From positions 684,714-745,592 of the forward strand of contig SCFE01000058.1 of NCBI GenBank assembly GCA_004352715.1: DNA of 60,879 nucleotides. The letters are read 5' to 3'. Below are positions 10,365 through 22,659 of this stretch, piece by piece. Below the pieces are notes generated by a model. It ran no database searches. It was not told the DNA's origin and saw only the letters and a list, made by a program, of their open reading frames with translations. This DNA is from Hofstenia miamia (lineage: Eukaryota; Xenacoelomorpha; Acoela). Numbering within the stretch: the first letter of the stretch is position 1; each line of letters opens with the position of its first letter. Position numbers and translations under genes: made by a program.

Positions 10365-13300
10365 AATTATATAACCAAATATAGTTAAATGGAACTTAGT
10401 TCAAACATTTGGAGGCCTTACGTATTATAAGAATACAATATTACTCTATAAGATTTTCTTAATAAAATGATTTCCTAGTCTATTGCAGTTTTGACATTAA
10501 AATCCTTGCTAAATTCTTCAGATTAACCATTTTAGCGCTTTACGATTGTTTGCTGTGATCTAACTGTCAAACAAAAATTTGATAATTAATGAACTACTAT
10601 AAGAATGAAATGCACAAGAAACTAGTTTGTTTAGAAGTAAAGTACAATCTTACATTTCAAAACAATTTATAACATGGACTAAAAATATGTCTTGTGTCGC
10701 TGGAACTGCCTAAATTATCTGATATTCTCTATTTACTAAAGAAATATATCACGTGCTTGCTCTACATACACTATGTCCAGATTGATAAACTCATTTGACA
10801 GCATCAGCTATATTTAGTTATCACAGCAGCTAACCTATAATGTGTGAAAGCTTAAGTAAAAAAACATGCGGAATGATATATATATATATATATATAATTT
10901 TCTTAACAACTACAAAGTAGTTGAATGCTAAATGTTTGTCGAAGCTTTCAAAACTACATCAAATTTAGAATTAACAATTCAAATGCTCATTCATTGTTTA
11001 GAAACATAGTAATTCAATTGAAAGAAGTGGTTAGAAATGCAATTATGAATAATGCAGCCTACAATACAAATAATTATTTTGTTGAAGGATTGTATCTGCG
11101 TATATTTTTAACAAAAAACACTATATCCCTAAGAGTCTGTTTTTTCTAAATATCGTCTGCGTATTTACAATGAAAATAAAATTGGATATATGTTAAAAAT
11201 TGTGCGATTAATTACAAACAAGGGCAGTATTTATGAAACACATTTTAATAATTTGAGTTTTAAAGAAATTCTAAATTATGCACTTAAATATTTTTACATT
11301 TTTAGTGGCTATTATCTTGTAGCTTTGGCTTATTGTGAACTTCTTGAATTATAGTGTAGTAAGCATAAAATTAAAAAAACATTGAAATTGTTGCAATATT
11401 TATTTAAATAAACCATCCAAATGACATTTTGGTTTTAATTGTCTGGACCCATCAAATGCATAACACTTAGAAAGGGATAATTATACAATTGATAAAGTTA
11501 AAGCGTTTATATGTGGAGTAATTATGTCAGCTCTTTGTTGTCGAATATACATGTGTTGCAAAGTTTAAAAGTAAATAATTCTTGACTTAGTTAGCATTTA
11601 ATTTAAATCAAATACTCAATTAAAGTAAGTTAGTATAGCGAAAAGCAGGTAAGGAAACTTAATTTGAATTTTCTGTTTAACAAAACCTTTGTAGAAAATT
11701 TCATTGATGATTCGGAATTGTAGGAAAATTCTAATGTCATTCAAAGAAAAGTGTTACTTATGCAGAAATTATGAAAAATTCAATTTATTGCAATTTTAGA
11801 CATGATTATTCATATTTGATTAAACAAGAGGAACTCAGCATTCAAAAGTTATAAATATTACTACATTTTACCTTGAAGTAACGCCCACTACCCAAAAAAC
11901 CAACTTGAGTAAAGGATATTCTAAACGAGTTATGTATTTAAAGCATAATGATTTTTGCAACCAAAAATTGTATTAAACACAGATTCTACTGAGGAAAGCA
12001 AAGCACAATAGCAGTAAGGAAAAACCTGTTTCGATGTGTAAAAAAAACTTCATACTGCAATTGCATCAAGCCATTGAAACATTATAAAGCAATTATAAAA
12101 TATCAATTCCATGTCTTAGAGTTGCAATACAATAATGTTCACTCAAAACCAATTTTTACAGTTTTCTGAAGATTTCAAAAAATTATATATCTAGTGCTTT
12201 CATTTCTTTCAAGTTAGATTTTATGTAATTTGAAAATGACACTATTGAAGATCGCAGAGAAGATTGCCTTAGAATATCCAAGATTTCATTCCTAAAAAGT
12301 TCTATAAATTATTAACCAATTGGTGGAAGGATGAGACACCTTAACACTTAGGCTATAGATATATTTAGTACTGTCAATTTTAATAATTATAATTAATTAC
12401 GAAAATCCAATATTTATTGGCATGAATAAGACTCTTTTTTAATAATTCAGAGCAAACATGTAACTGTTGCTTACAAGCACAGTTCGTTACAATTTTTATA
12501 ATTTCAATAAGCGCATTTCTTCTCTATCAAATGAAATGATCAAAGCAAGTATATTGTGTCTTATAAAACAACAAAGAAATATGTGAACCATTTCTGCTAC
12601 AACCACTACCTCAGATGAAGCCAGAGATGGACATATGCAGACAATTTTGGCACACATTTAAATCATTGCTATTTGAGCTCATTTTAGCATCCTCACAAAA
12701 TGTTCATAATTTTTCGGTTTGCAAGACCAAACGTTGGTAGGTTAAAACTAATGATTAGTTGATCAACTATTTCTTGCAGTAAAACCGATTTTCAAAAATG
12801 CAGATTTAGAGAAATTCGTATTTATTCGCAAAACATTATGTGTTACTCAATAGGGCAGTTGGTTGTAGAACAATTTCTTTATCTCAATAGGAACTTTGAT
12901 AATCTGATGTAGATCATTTATGCCCTTAAAACCAAAAAATCCAATATATACAGCTTGCAAAACCGACAAATCTCTCAGAACATGTAAAAAAATTGGTTCT
13001 AAACATATTTCTAAGTGTTTTCTAATCTCATAATAGCTCTACCCGCTTCATTGCCTATTACTATAATGCTGTTGCTAGGGGATTATCATTTTTACCGGAA
13101 GGGAAGTAACACCCGAATTACCAATGTAGATTCTATTTTCAATTATCAAAGATATGTTTACTTAAATATTTTGTAACTGATAGAAACTGCACTAAAATTA
13201 TGGCTGATACATATAGGTCGACCATATTTACATTTAAAGACTCATCCATTTGATATGAAGAGCATTTGCCTGATTGTCCAATTTCTTAAATTTTGTGTTT

Positions 13301-14035
13301 CAGTGGTCTATTATTCTCTGTCATATTATGCTTCAAGATACTGCTTCTTATTAAGAGTGTTGATCTCCCTGGTTTAATATACTTTGTTGTTTTTTTACAG
13401 ATACTTCAATTTTGAGGTGACCTATTTCCTGGAAGTTGTGTGCTAAATTATTCATATTAAGGAAATGGAAAAGAAGTGTTTTTAGATTTTCTACATTTAG
13501 AGATGTGTATGTTGTAATTACTTCCAAGCATTGTGCAAGGGTATCAGAGTGCTTTAAAGACAATTTTCCCATAAAAACAAGCTATGTACAGTGAAGAATT
13601 GTATCCTTTGAATTGTAGTATAAAGAAAATATTATTTCATTAAAAAAAATTTCGAAAGGTTGCTGGTTTTTCAGGTTTTTTACAAGTGAGATTTGCAGGC
13701 AAGTGGATATCAAGCTATGAAATGCTATATTAAGATAACTATCTTTAACATGACAGTTAAAATACCAATATTAATTTCTCTCTTGGTAGTAATTAAACCA
13801 GTAAGATGTTCACTAACTTCTTTCAGTTGAATTAGTTTGAAAGCTATTTACCTACTGGTCGCTAGGAAAATAGAATTTATTGCTGTCCCTTTAACTTCAA
13901 AGTTAGACTATATTAGTATTTTTATTTTTGCTAAGTTATGCATTATCAACTTATGTATACATAATCAGAAATTGCTGAAGGAAGAGTTATTTTTTGTATA
14001 CTAAATACGTAGAACAATGTGAAATTAAATGTATA
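10365..14035. other. 3.7 kb of AT-rich DNA without a recognisable gene
   Basis: There are only short open frames, the longest being 10925-11149 (+) and 13351-13572 (-). Neither has a recognisable motif. No inverted or tandem repeat stands out apart from the TA tract at 10876-10896. Confidence 0.5.
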
Positions 14036-14500
14036 CAGTTCCCGACAAAATTATGGAGGCACTCTTAAAACATTTACAGATATGAACTTCGGAACCACTT
14101 AAACACTCAACATAACTAGCATTTTTACGATGAAATTGGCAAATTATTACTGTGATTTAGATATTGGGCAGACAAAAATATGGAGACTGTTTCAAAATTT
14201 TAAAACAAAAAATTAAAAAAATTGAAATTTTATTTTAAATGGGCTATTTTATTTCAAATAAATCAATTGAAAGCAAAATTAAAGCTTCCTACTAAACCAT
14301 TTGCTCCACACAACTTGGAACACTCGGGAAGGGATGGAATCGTGAAGTTAGGCCAACAATTCATTCGGTGTGTTAAAAAATTCTTCTTGACAAAAACCCC
14401 ACAATTATTCTACAATCCTAGAGCGACGTCCAGATACCTTTGACATTAATTCGCTCCAAACATGCTCAATAATGTTTAGATCAGGGCACGCCAATCAGTT
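14036..14500 (-). mobile_element. Tc1-like transposon remnant, 3' part
   Basis: At 14036-14063 the sequence ACAGTTCCCGACAAAATTAT resembles the terminus of Tc1-like elements. Read on the minus strand from about 14495, the frame gives CPDLNIIEHVWSELMSK, the block holding the last catalytic Asp. After stops comes LHDSIPSRVFQVVWSKW, the C-terminus of Tc1-like transposases. The upstream two thirds and the other terminus are missing. Confidence 0.75.
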
Positions 14501-15779
14501 AAAACCTATATTACAGAGGTAAAGAGCCATACAATTATTGAATAGATTATGTCTAAATAACGAAAGTTCATTGTCATAAACTTTGTCTAGAAGTTCTAAA
14601 TTTATATTGTTAAATAAGGAAAGCTTCTTAGTTATTTCCTTAACAAGTAATGATTGTTCGACAGTACTCAATGGTGCAAAACAATTTGCAATGTGAACAC
14701 AAATTTAAAGGGCTTTGTTTTTTAAGATTTTTTTGAATAGTTAAATAAGTCAGAAATTTTTACTCGACAGCCCAATAGCAACATTAGTATGATGGTGATA
14801 ACTATTTCACTACATTTCATTATAAAAGAATTCAAGACAAAATATAAGACATATATTTTTCATTTTGATTTTAAAAATATTTAACAGCATTGGTTTCTTT
14901 TTCAGTCAAACAAATTGTCCTTTTATGAATCTATATCTATCAATGGCTCTCTTGAAACTTTTTTCTTAATTTTCTATTTTTCAAAAATGATATTTTTCTA
15001 ATAACTATGTCAAAATTGATAAAATGAATGCTAGGAATATATGACTATTCCTAATTTTTAAAATTCGATGCCAACCTTTCTTTGCGGTCTCTTCAAGAAC
15101 CATCACCTTCGCCAAACATTTAAATTGTCACTAAAGAGACGCAATGTTGACATAATTTGGCTGGTAAAAGGCAAGTTATAGAAAACCGCAAAATATGAAA
15201 TATTTTCTATACATTTAATGATGTAACATTGTTTACACAGTGAGTTCCAGTTGAATTATCATATAGTGGGATTTTCATTTTATGTTTAATAATTGTGTTC
15301 GCTGCGTCCAGGGACATAGCATCAAAAAGTACTCTTCAATAAGGCTTGAAACATACATCAATTATTTCCTCACATTGGATGTGTATAGAAATATTAATTT
15401 GAAATATATTAATTTTTATAATCGTCAATATTTTTTATAGATGGATCCTAAAGAATTTATTGGGTATTTTCTAATCAATCAGTTTGAAATGAACATCAAA
15501 ATAGTTTCATAAATGATGATTATTTATTTATGGAAAAAATATCAAAATGTGCACAACATTATTTTTAATTTTGCTCATAAAATCAAATGGCAAAAATATA
15601 ATTAGTATTTTAATCACGATCAATTATCTCAGTAATTCCATGCAGAAATAATCAATGTAAATTTTGAGTTTTATAGTTGCTAGCAATTTATGTTGCTATA
15701 ATAATTTAATAGCTACCAAATGGGTCTTGAAACAAATCGTCCGTATCTTACTATCTTACATATACCCCAATAAACAATA
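14501..15779. other. AT-rich DNA without a recognisable gene
   Basis: A minus-strand stretch at about 14500-14680 is open for some 60 codons but shows no recognisable motif. Nothing else was supported. Confidence 0.4.
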
Positions 15780-15975
15780 CAACGCCTAGAAATAGTTCAG
15801 AAGACATATAGAAATGACATCTAAGTCAGATGTAGAAGGCGTGTTTAAAATAGAAATAGTTTAGAATGACGTTTAGAAGACGTTTAGACGATGTTGAGAA
15901 AGTGCTTAGAAATTGCTTAGAAGCCTTTTACAAAGCATTTAGTAGACCTTGTTTATGGAACCATGAAGAATTCGA
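15780..15975 (+). repeat. Degenerate tandem array of TTTAGAAGACG-like units
   Basis: The words TAGAAATAG, TAGAAGACG and TTTAGAAGACGTTTAGACG recur about every 10-20 bases. The block ends in GCATTTAGTAGACC followed by an ATTC-rich flank. An inverted copy with the same ending lies at 32340-32480, and a weaker version (GGCATAGAAATG, AATTAGAAAAC) at about 16595-16690. Confidence 0.6.
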
Positions 15976-16250
15976 AATTACACATTGCTGCTAAGGCCAC
16001 TGTTAGACTAATTGAGTGGTCACGGGTCATCGATCACATTTTGGTAAATCGCACATCTAACCACCGATTTTTTAACTACCAATTTTGCCGTCTAACCTCG
16101 GTCGAAGCTATTTTATAAAGTATTAATAATCCACTATGAACAGACAAAATTGCTTGTAGCATATGAGCAAGTACAGAAATTATCAATGACAAACAAAACA
16201 TGACAACATGAAAATCATAGTTTTATAATTATGAAATAAATATATATATA

Positions 16251-16370
16251 NNNNNNNNNNNNNNNNNNNNNNNNNNNNNNNNNNNNNNNNNNNNNNNNNN
16301 NNNNNNNNNNNNNNNNNNNNNNNNNNNNNNNNNNNNNNNNNNNNNNNNNNNNNNNNNNNNNNNNNNNNNN
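16251..16370. other. Assembly gap (120 N) in a TA tract
   Basis: The gap is flanked on the left by alternating TA and on the right by the palindrome described next, so it probably covers an unresolved TA microsatellite. Confidence 0.95.
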
Positions 16371-16377
16371 CGCAAAA

Positions 16378-16416
<39 letters not shown>

Positions 16417-16426
16417 TAATTTTGCG
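16371..16426. repeat. TA tract enclosed by a 12-base perfect inverted repeat
   Basis: CGCAAAATTATT at 16371-16382 is exactly complementary to AATAATTTTGCG at 16415-16426, with alternating TA between. The whole can form a cruciform with an all-TA arm. Confidence 0.75.
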
Positions 16427-16821
16427 CATTATAAATCTAAATTGAATATTTATATTCTAAATATGTTTAAATATTTTTCAAGCAATACTCACTTACTGCT
16501 AAAGCTTTGCATAATTTATTCCGATAATTACGGGAATATTCAAATATTTAATTTTTAGGGAGTCTCCCTGATCTACCCATTAGAAAGCCTGAACAAATTG
16601 TAGGAAATGTTTGCATAGAAATGGCATAGAAATGAATTAGAAAACATTTAGTAATGGCTTAGAAGACATCTATATCGCATTTTATAGTCTTTTAAATATG
16701 CAGTACAGAGGTGTGGTAAGATCAAAAACACATTTTTGTTGAAGCTAAGTAATGTAGAGGGAGAATAAAGTAGTTTAATTTACAAAATATACTCAATGCA
16801 TTTTTGTAATTCTAAGTTTAA

Positions 16822-17025
16822 CACATTGACTGCCACAGCCAAATCCTTGATGTGAGCAATAGGCCCAATTTTTTTAAATTTATTTTTTAATACATTCCAT
16901 GTCAAAATATCATTGATCGCCTTTTAAAAGTCCACAAATAAAAGCATCTGAAATAATTATATGGATACGAGGCAAATTTGGGATATAACATGTATCCAAT
17001 ATATGGATACATGGCAGTCAATGTG
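16822..17025. mobile_element. piggyBac-type MITE, 204 bp, TTAA duplication
   Basis: The ends are perfect 14-base inverted repeats (CACATTGACTGCCA at 16822-16835 and its complement at 17012-17025). They are flanked by TTAA at 16818-16821 and 17026-17029. TTAA target duplication with short TIRs is the signature of piggyBac-like non-autonomous elements. It holds no ORF. It lies about 0.8 kb upstream of iGluR gene 1. Confidence 0.85.
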
Positions 17026-17030
17026 TTAAA

Positions 17031-17072
17031 GGGGCGTGATGGGTGTCCTCTTTTGCATCCGCCATTGTACTA
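17031..17072 (-). mobile_element. Fragment resembling the MITE end at position 1
   Basis: The sequence GGGGCG followed by GCATCCGCCATTGTACT matches the pattern GGATCCGCCACTGTACT at 33-49. Only this end is found, immediately next to the TTAA MITE. Confidence 0.35.
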
Positions 17073-17852
17073 ATATAGGCGAATATAGGCCTAAATCCAA
17101 TTGTAATTATCAATTAATTGCAAAAACAAAATTTTAGTAGAATAAAAAAATGATTTTTCATGTTTTCTAATTGCACACATTGCAAACTGCTTTGTGAGTT
17201 TCAAAAGAGAATAGGAAAATTTCAGAGGATTAAGCAAATATACATATGATGTGCATTGGGTCCTTCACAGAATGAAAGCTTAAATGAACTTTAGTTTAAA
17301 ACAAAAAGCTTAAATATCAACATCATAATATAAAGTTTGAAATATTCATCACTTTTGTTTATCAATCTATGTTACCAGCACAATAAAACTCATTTGTGCG
17401 TGCTGTTTGCACAATCCACGACATACTAAAATATAAATCTATGAATTAGGAGTGCATTTTAGCTGCTAACAGAAATTTTGAGAAATGATATCGATATATA
17501 ATATAATTTTGCAATAGCAAGTGCTCCCGCAAATATATACTATTTTAGTAATCTTAAACCCCCTAGTACTCCTGCGCCTTGTTTACTACGCTTAGTGTTC
17601 CAGATACTGAAATGACTCCTCCAACTTTTCACAAAATTCCACAATCTTTATTTCGTTTGCCAGCATTCCTATATTTTAGTAATGCCATGTTCACTATTGA
17701 TATTTCTAAGTTTTTTTAAGTTTTTTATATGTTTAAGTATATACATTTAATATTGCATACTGCATGAAGATTATATATGTACTTTCAAATTTTATTTTGA
17801 GATTTACTATAAATTATGCTATGGAGTGTGTAAAATTTTCTGTTTTAGAAAA

Positions 17853-19797
17853 ATGCTTCTTTCTTTGTCGAATTATTTCCTTGGATTGTCTACAGTTTTT
17901 TTAATATCACTTGCAGTTGAAAAAAATCATTTAAAAATAGTTACGATAGTAGCACCTCCTTTTGTAGAAATTGAACAAGAAAATACTAATGGTTCTGGAC
18001 TAAAACTTAAAGGCTTTTGCATTGACCTTTTTGAGTTAATAATTGAAGTCAAGCCAAGTATCTCATACTCCTACCATTTGGTAAAGGATAATAAATTTGG
18101 AAGATTAATTAATGGAACTTGGACTGGATTGATTGGTGAGCTATATAGGAAGGAAGCTGACATGATTCTTGCACCATTGACAGTGACATCCTTTCGACAA
18201 AAATATATAATATTTACAAAACCATTCATGAATGCACACCTGGGTTTTGTAATGAAATCAGCTCCCGACCACATTAGTTGGTATGGCTATTTCAACGTTT
18301 TCGATTATTATGTTTGGATTGTGCTGCTTACAATCCTGGCAGGTTTTACATTAATTTTATATATAATAACAGAATCGGATAACGGATATTCATACTCAGT
18401 GCTGGATTGCGTAATCAACACAATATCTATATTAACTGCACAGGGGCCTATTATACATCCTAAAAACCTTGCAGGCAAAATCATGTGCATTTCATTCTGG
18501 ATCTTTTCATTAATGATTATTACGTATTTCACAGCCAAACTAACTGCTAACTTTACAACTACCAACTTAAAATCCAAACCAAAATCAATAGAAGATTTGC
18601 TGAATTTTCCTGATATCAGCTTTGGTACCACCACTGATGGAGCAGTTTATGCGGCTTTTAAGTACAGTCATTACCACTATTTTGAAAAACTTTACAAGAT
18701 AATGGCAAATGCTGATGTATCTCCATTTGTAGCAACTACAGAAATTGGGATTAGAAGAGCAAGAGAATATTCTAACTATGCATTTATAAGTGAAACACCA
18801 GAATTGATGCATATTGTTTCAAAGGAACCGTGCAATCTTGACTTGGTTGTCTCATATAAAAGTCCTTCTACTGGAGGTGGTTATGGTATCGCTTTTAGAC
18901 ATGAGGAAAAATCTATGAGAGCCCGATTTTCCCAAAGAATTGTTGAACTTCATGAAAATGGAAAATTATCTGCCTTAAGGTAATTATACAATAAATTTAA
19001 TTTCTTCAGGCCAAAAATGCCATATTTGAAAGTGAGAAACTGTTTTGCCAATTGAATTCCTTTGTGCATTTACAACATTATATTGTTATTATTAATATAT
19101 TAAGTACATTTAATAAGGATTTTTTAACCCAAGAGTTTTTCTAAGCTACGTAGAAACAGTTGTGAATTTTTGTCTATTTTAATGTGTTTTCAAATTACAT
19201 TTCTTTATTAATTTAGATAGAAATGCATATCATATATTCAGCTAGTAAATCTATGCTATTAATAGAGCCAATATATCTACGTAAATGATAAAAGGCTTAG
19301 TAACTAATTTCATTTAACCAAGTCTTTGAAATACTTAAAAGTTAGTCTCATTGTTTCAAACTTTAGAACCAAAGTATTTCATTTCAAAATCTTAAGCAAT
19401 ACTCTCCAAAATATGCAATCTACGATGGAAAAATTTGAATATAAACAATAGAATTTTTTATTTTTGACTGTAAACTTCAACTTTCTATGAAAACCAACAA
19501 CACAAATATGTATATAAGTAAGTATATATATATATATATTATATATATATATTGAATTAATTTTTTCAAGGAGTTTAAAAATTTAGGGAAAAATGGTGGT
19601 CAGAACAGGATGAATGCAGAAAGGGAGAAGAAAATATAAATCTCAGCCAAGCTCCAATAACAATTTACCAAACAGCTGGCTTGTTCATGATTCTCATTGG
19701 CGGAGCTGTTATCGGAGTTGTCGTCAAAATATTTGAAAAAGTAAGACATGTAGCCAACGAAAGATTGTGTATAAAAAAAATTATTTGTAAAACTTGA
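17853..19797 (+). CDS. NTD-less ionotropic glutamate receptor, gene 1 (two coding exons)
   Basis: Coding exons are 17853-18979 and 19587-19797 (445 residues), joined in phase 2 by a GTAATT...TTTAG intron. The sequence TTTTCTGTTTTAG just before the ATG looks like an acceptor, so a non-coding leader exon probably exists upstream. A signal peptide (1-21) is followed at once by S1 with RLINGTWTGLIGEL and APLTVTSFR. Arg115 matches the alpha-carboxylate-binding Arg of all iGluRs. M1 is at about 153-172, the pore loop at 184-203, and M3 is at 209-228 running into YFTAKLTANF, the variant of SYTANLAAF. S2 has FGTTTDGAV, Glu314 and the PC Cys (327). M4 is in exon 2. The Q/R-site position is Ala196. The side-chain contact Ser-Thr of AMPA receptors is Ala-Val here. 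The N-terminal domain is absent. It should form a tetrameric cation channel at the plasma membrane; the ligand is unlikely to be plain glutamate (inference). Confidence 0.93.
19522..19553. repeat. TA microsatellite in the iGluR gene 1 intron
   Basis: Interrupted alternating TA just upstream of the acceptor of the last exon (19587). Confidence 0.9.
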
Positions 19798-21259
19798 CTT
19801 AACGTGTTTTACATCAAATAATTTATAATTTTATAAATATAGATTTTTAAATAGAATTTTTTAGCTATCCAGAGAGCTATTTGAAACTGATTTAATTCAT
19901 GTATAATCCAAATATATTTGAAATAGCATTTCAATGTTTTAAATATACTTTCAAATATATACCCATACATATATGCATATCATTGGATTCCCAAATTTCT
20001 TAATTATTCTTGGAAAATATGGAAAACAATTTTTGATTTAAAGTTACAATAATAGTTATAAAGTTTGAGGAGAGAAGAATGCAGTGAAATATGACACAAG
20101 CTGTCGAAATAATCGATTTGAAGATTTATAGTCACTCATTTGCTTAAAACTCTGTGTTTGAGGTTGAAAAAAATTAAATTTCTTTATATCAGGGTAAATG
20201 AAAACTAAACTGAGATGCTTATGCTCAATATATAAGGCACTAGATACATTACCTAAAATATCTACACTGGTTACAAAAACATACGCTTATACAAAAATGT
20301 TTTTAATAAAGTGAAAAGTTATCGATTCTCATTAACGGTTAGTCGCTGGTTGGGGTCTTTTTCTTATAAAATGTTGGTAATTAATCCCTGAAATGTTGTG
20401 TCATTTCATGAATTCATGACCAACCTATTTTCTGACATTCACTGCTTCAAATATAATAAATGTGCATAGATATTGGTATACACTAGGCGAACGTTCTTGT
20501 GATCTATCTTGACCCTAGTTTGACGAGCATAATGCAAATGCCATTTAGGGGCTCTAGCTTATTTCTTTTTCTAATTTGACGTATATTAATATTTTTTACG
20601 AGAAATATCTACATCCTATTTATTGGATTTACCACAAAAGTATTTTCATGAATTTCAGCAAAAATATCTGAATGGGTCTGGCGTAACAGCGTGGCACAAT
20701 TAAAACTACTGTTCTATGCTTAGTGGAAGTAATTATAGTATTTGATTTCTCTCGTTTTACATTGTTTGTGGTCTTTTTTCACCTGAGTAGTCAGCTACAG
20801 TATAATGCAAATATAATTTAAGTGATTATAAAAGAAATTATTTTAGAATTTTAATTTTAATTGAAAAATATGTGAGTTGTGTGCACCCTTTAACTTAATC
20901 TGAGACAGAAATGACCACTGACTCCCGAACATTACCTATTCTACAAGCATCCTTACACTTTTTTCTTGATCAGGATAATTATTTTGATGATAAAGACTGT
21001 TCAGAAGCACTCCGAAAATATTAGCAAAGTAAACACGTCAATAAGAATATTTCATACTAACAGTCGCAACTGCACAAATATATTTGCTAAAATATGTAGA
21101 ATTATAGCATATATTCACATTTTAGGAGATCATGTCCGTACATTAATATATTATTACTAGGGAAGGAAAATTTTGACCTAATAAAATCTTTTTTGGCGCT
21201 AACATCTAGCATCAAAAGAGAACAGATTCAGTATTTACAATTGACTTTGTTCACAATTT
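19798..21259. other. 3' flank of iGluR gene 1, no gene recognised
   Basis: AT-rich. A 28-base block at 20510-20537 (GACCCTAGTTTGACGAGC core) recurs with three mismatches at 40791-40818. No clear AATAAA closely follows the iGluR stop; AAATAAT-like words lie about 20 bases downstream. Confidence 0.4.
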
Positions 21260-21299
21260 ACATAAGCCATTACGTAATGTTTTATGCTAGAATCGCTAA

Positions 21300-21540
21300 A
21301 ATTATGGTGTTTTTCCACAGTTTTAGAAGTTTCGGGAAAGATCTTTAATCTTCACACAGTTGCTGCCTTTATTCAAGATGTAAGATCGTTCACCTCTGCT
21401 TAAAGTCCTTTCATCTGCATACATACGTTATGAAGGAAATGGTACAAGCAAGTAGCATGCTTCAGTTTCATGTAAGCTTTTTTACGTAAATCCACAGAAG
21501 CGATCATATAGGCTGCTGAATCGGTGATAGTCAAACGAGA
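21300..21540 (-). pseudogene. hAT transposase fragment (central region)
   Basis: On the minus strand one frame reads LTITDSAAYMIASVDLRKKA, then LKHATCLYHFLHNVC, then AEVNDLTS and KIFP, interrupted by TAA, TGA and TGA. The pattern of TD.A.YM followed about 25 residues later by H.TC..H.LH is the central RNase H-like region of hAT transposases. No ends were found, and an upstream stretch to about 21600 is unreadable. Confidence 0.65.
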
Positions 21541-21899
21541 ACGATATTAAATTTCATTCCTGATCAGTCAGTGGTGGAATTATTACGCATCCAAATATTG
21601 GAAAAGTCCTCTATGCAAATGCAAATGCAAACATTCATATCAAAATTGATATTAAAAAAAGAGATTTGATATGTAAACAGAGTTTTTTGCAATTCTGTAA
21701 AAATCCTGTCTAACTAACCTCAACAACAACCAATTGACAATCTCAAAGATCAACCTAGTGTCCAGCCGGTTAGTGACTTGTACAAGTTGAAATACTTATT
21801 AGAATTTCATATATTTTAAATTGATTACTTTTTAAGATAAATAACCAAAATATTAATTTTATGCTTGCAATTAACTGCAATTTTTCGAAAACTCTGGCA

Positions 21900-21901
<2 letters not shown>

Positions 21902-21933
<32 letters not shown>

Positions 21934-22074
21934 NNNNNNNNNNNNNNNNNNNNNNNNNNNNNNNNNNNNNNNNNNNNNNNNNNNNNNNNNNNNNNNNNNN
22001 NNNNNNNNNNNNNNNNNNNNNNNNNNNNNNNNNNNNNNNNNNNNNNNNNNNNNNNNNNNNNNNNNNNNNNNNNN
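21902..22074. other. TA microsatellite running into a 141-N gap
   Basis: Alternating TA at 21902-21933 leads into N 21934-22074. Open frames spanning this gap are artefacts. Confidence 0.95.
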
Positions 22075-22640
22075 TCTAGCATCATCATAGTTAGCAATAT
22101 AGAAAAGCATAAACACAGTGATAGCGTAGTATCTAATCTCGCTGAGGTAAAACATCCAAGAGTACCATTAAGACATAAGCATTTTAAAGTAGTATACATT
22201 AACGAGGCCAGCTTAAGTATGTAATAGAGTACAAGCATCTGGACTAACACAAATATAATGCGCAATTAGAACTACTGCGGATATGTTCTGCATTGGCAGC
22301 ATCTAGGAATACGTGGCAATTAGTACCGGAGTGAGACAACAAAGCTGCCATCGATAGTAAGAGAAATATCGGGTTTACACGGCGGTCATAAGACAGCTGA
22401 GAACGACCTGCATCTGAATTACACGCCAGGCACATTCCTCAGCTCCGTCGAAAGTCTAGCTGCTCATGGCAATCTTAGAATAACAAGTAAGAGCAAAGAG
22501 TAACACGGCTTGCATGAACTAAAGTAAGAGCAAAGAGTAACACGGCTTGCATGAACTAAAACTTTTTATTAACACTTGCACACAATAGAGCCCTATTTAT
22601 ACATAGTGATATACATATATAATATATTAATATCAATTAT
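22075..22640. other. Non-coding DNA with a 37-base tandem duplication
   Basis: The 37-base unit AAGTAAGAGCAAAGAGTAAC... is present twice head-to-tail at 22485-22521 and 22522-22558 without change. No gene was recognised. Confidence 0.7.
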
Positions 22641-22659
22641 AGCTCAAGAAAAGATCGAA

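Larger units (their letters stand above)
6300..10365 (+). mobile_element. Decayed non-LTR retrotransposon (CR1/jockey-like LINE)
   Basis: The parts are in the order expected for a two-ORF LINE: a PHD-finger ORF1, an apurinic-type endonuclease, the start of a reverse transcriptase, a 931-base N gap, the reverse transcriptase C-terminus, and a 3' tail ending in ACATTACATTACATT followed by TA repeats at 10330-10364. Frameshifts and stops break both ORFs. A 176-base direct duplication around the single N at 8240 is probably an assembly joint. No target site duplication was found. Confidence 0.85.

Noticed and set aside
13351-13572. Minus-strand 73-codon frame
   Set aside because: No motif, no splice context and no neighbouring remnant; not supported as a gene.
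17826-17853. Receptor start at 17826
   Set aside because: That codon is GTG. The first ATG is at 17853, begins a normal signal peptide and directly follows an acceptor-like sequence.
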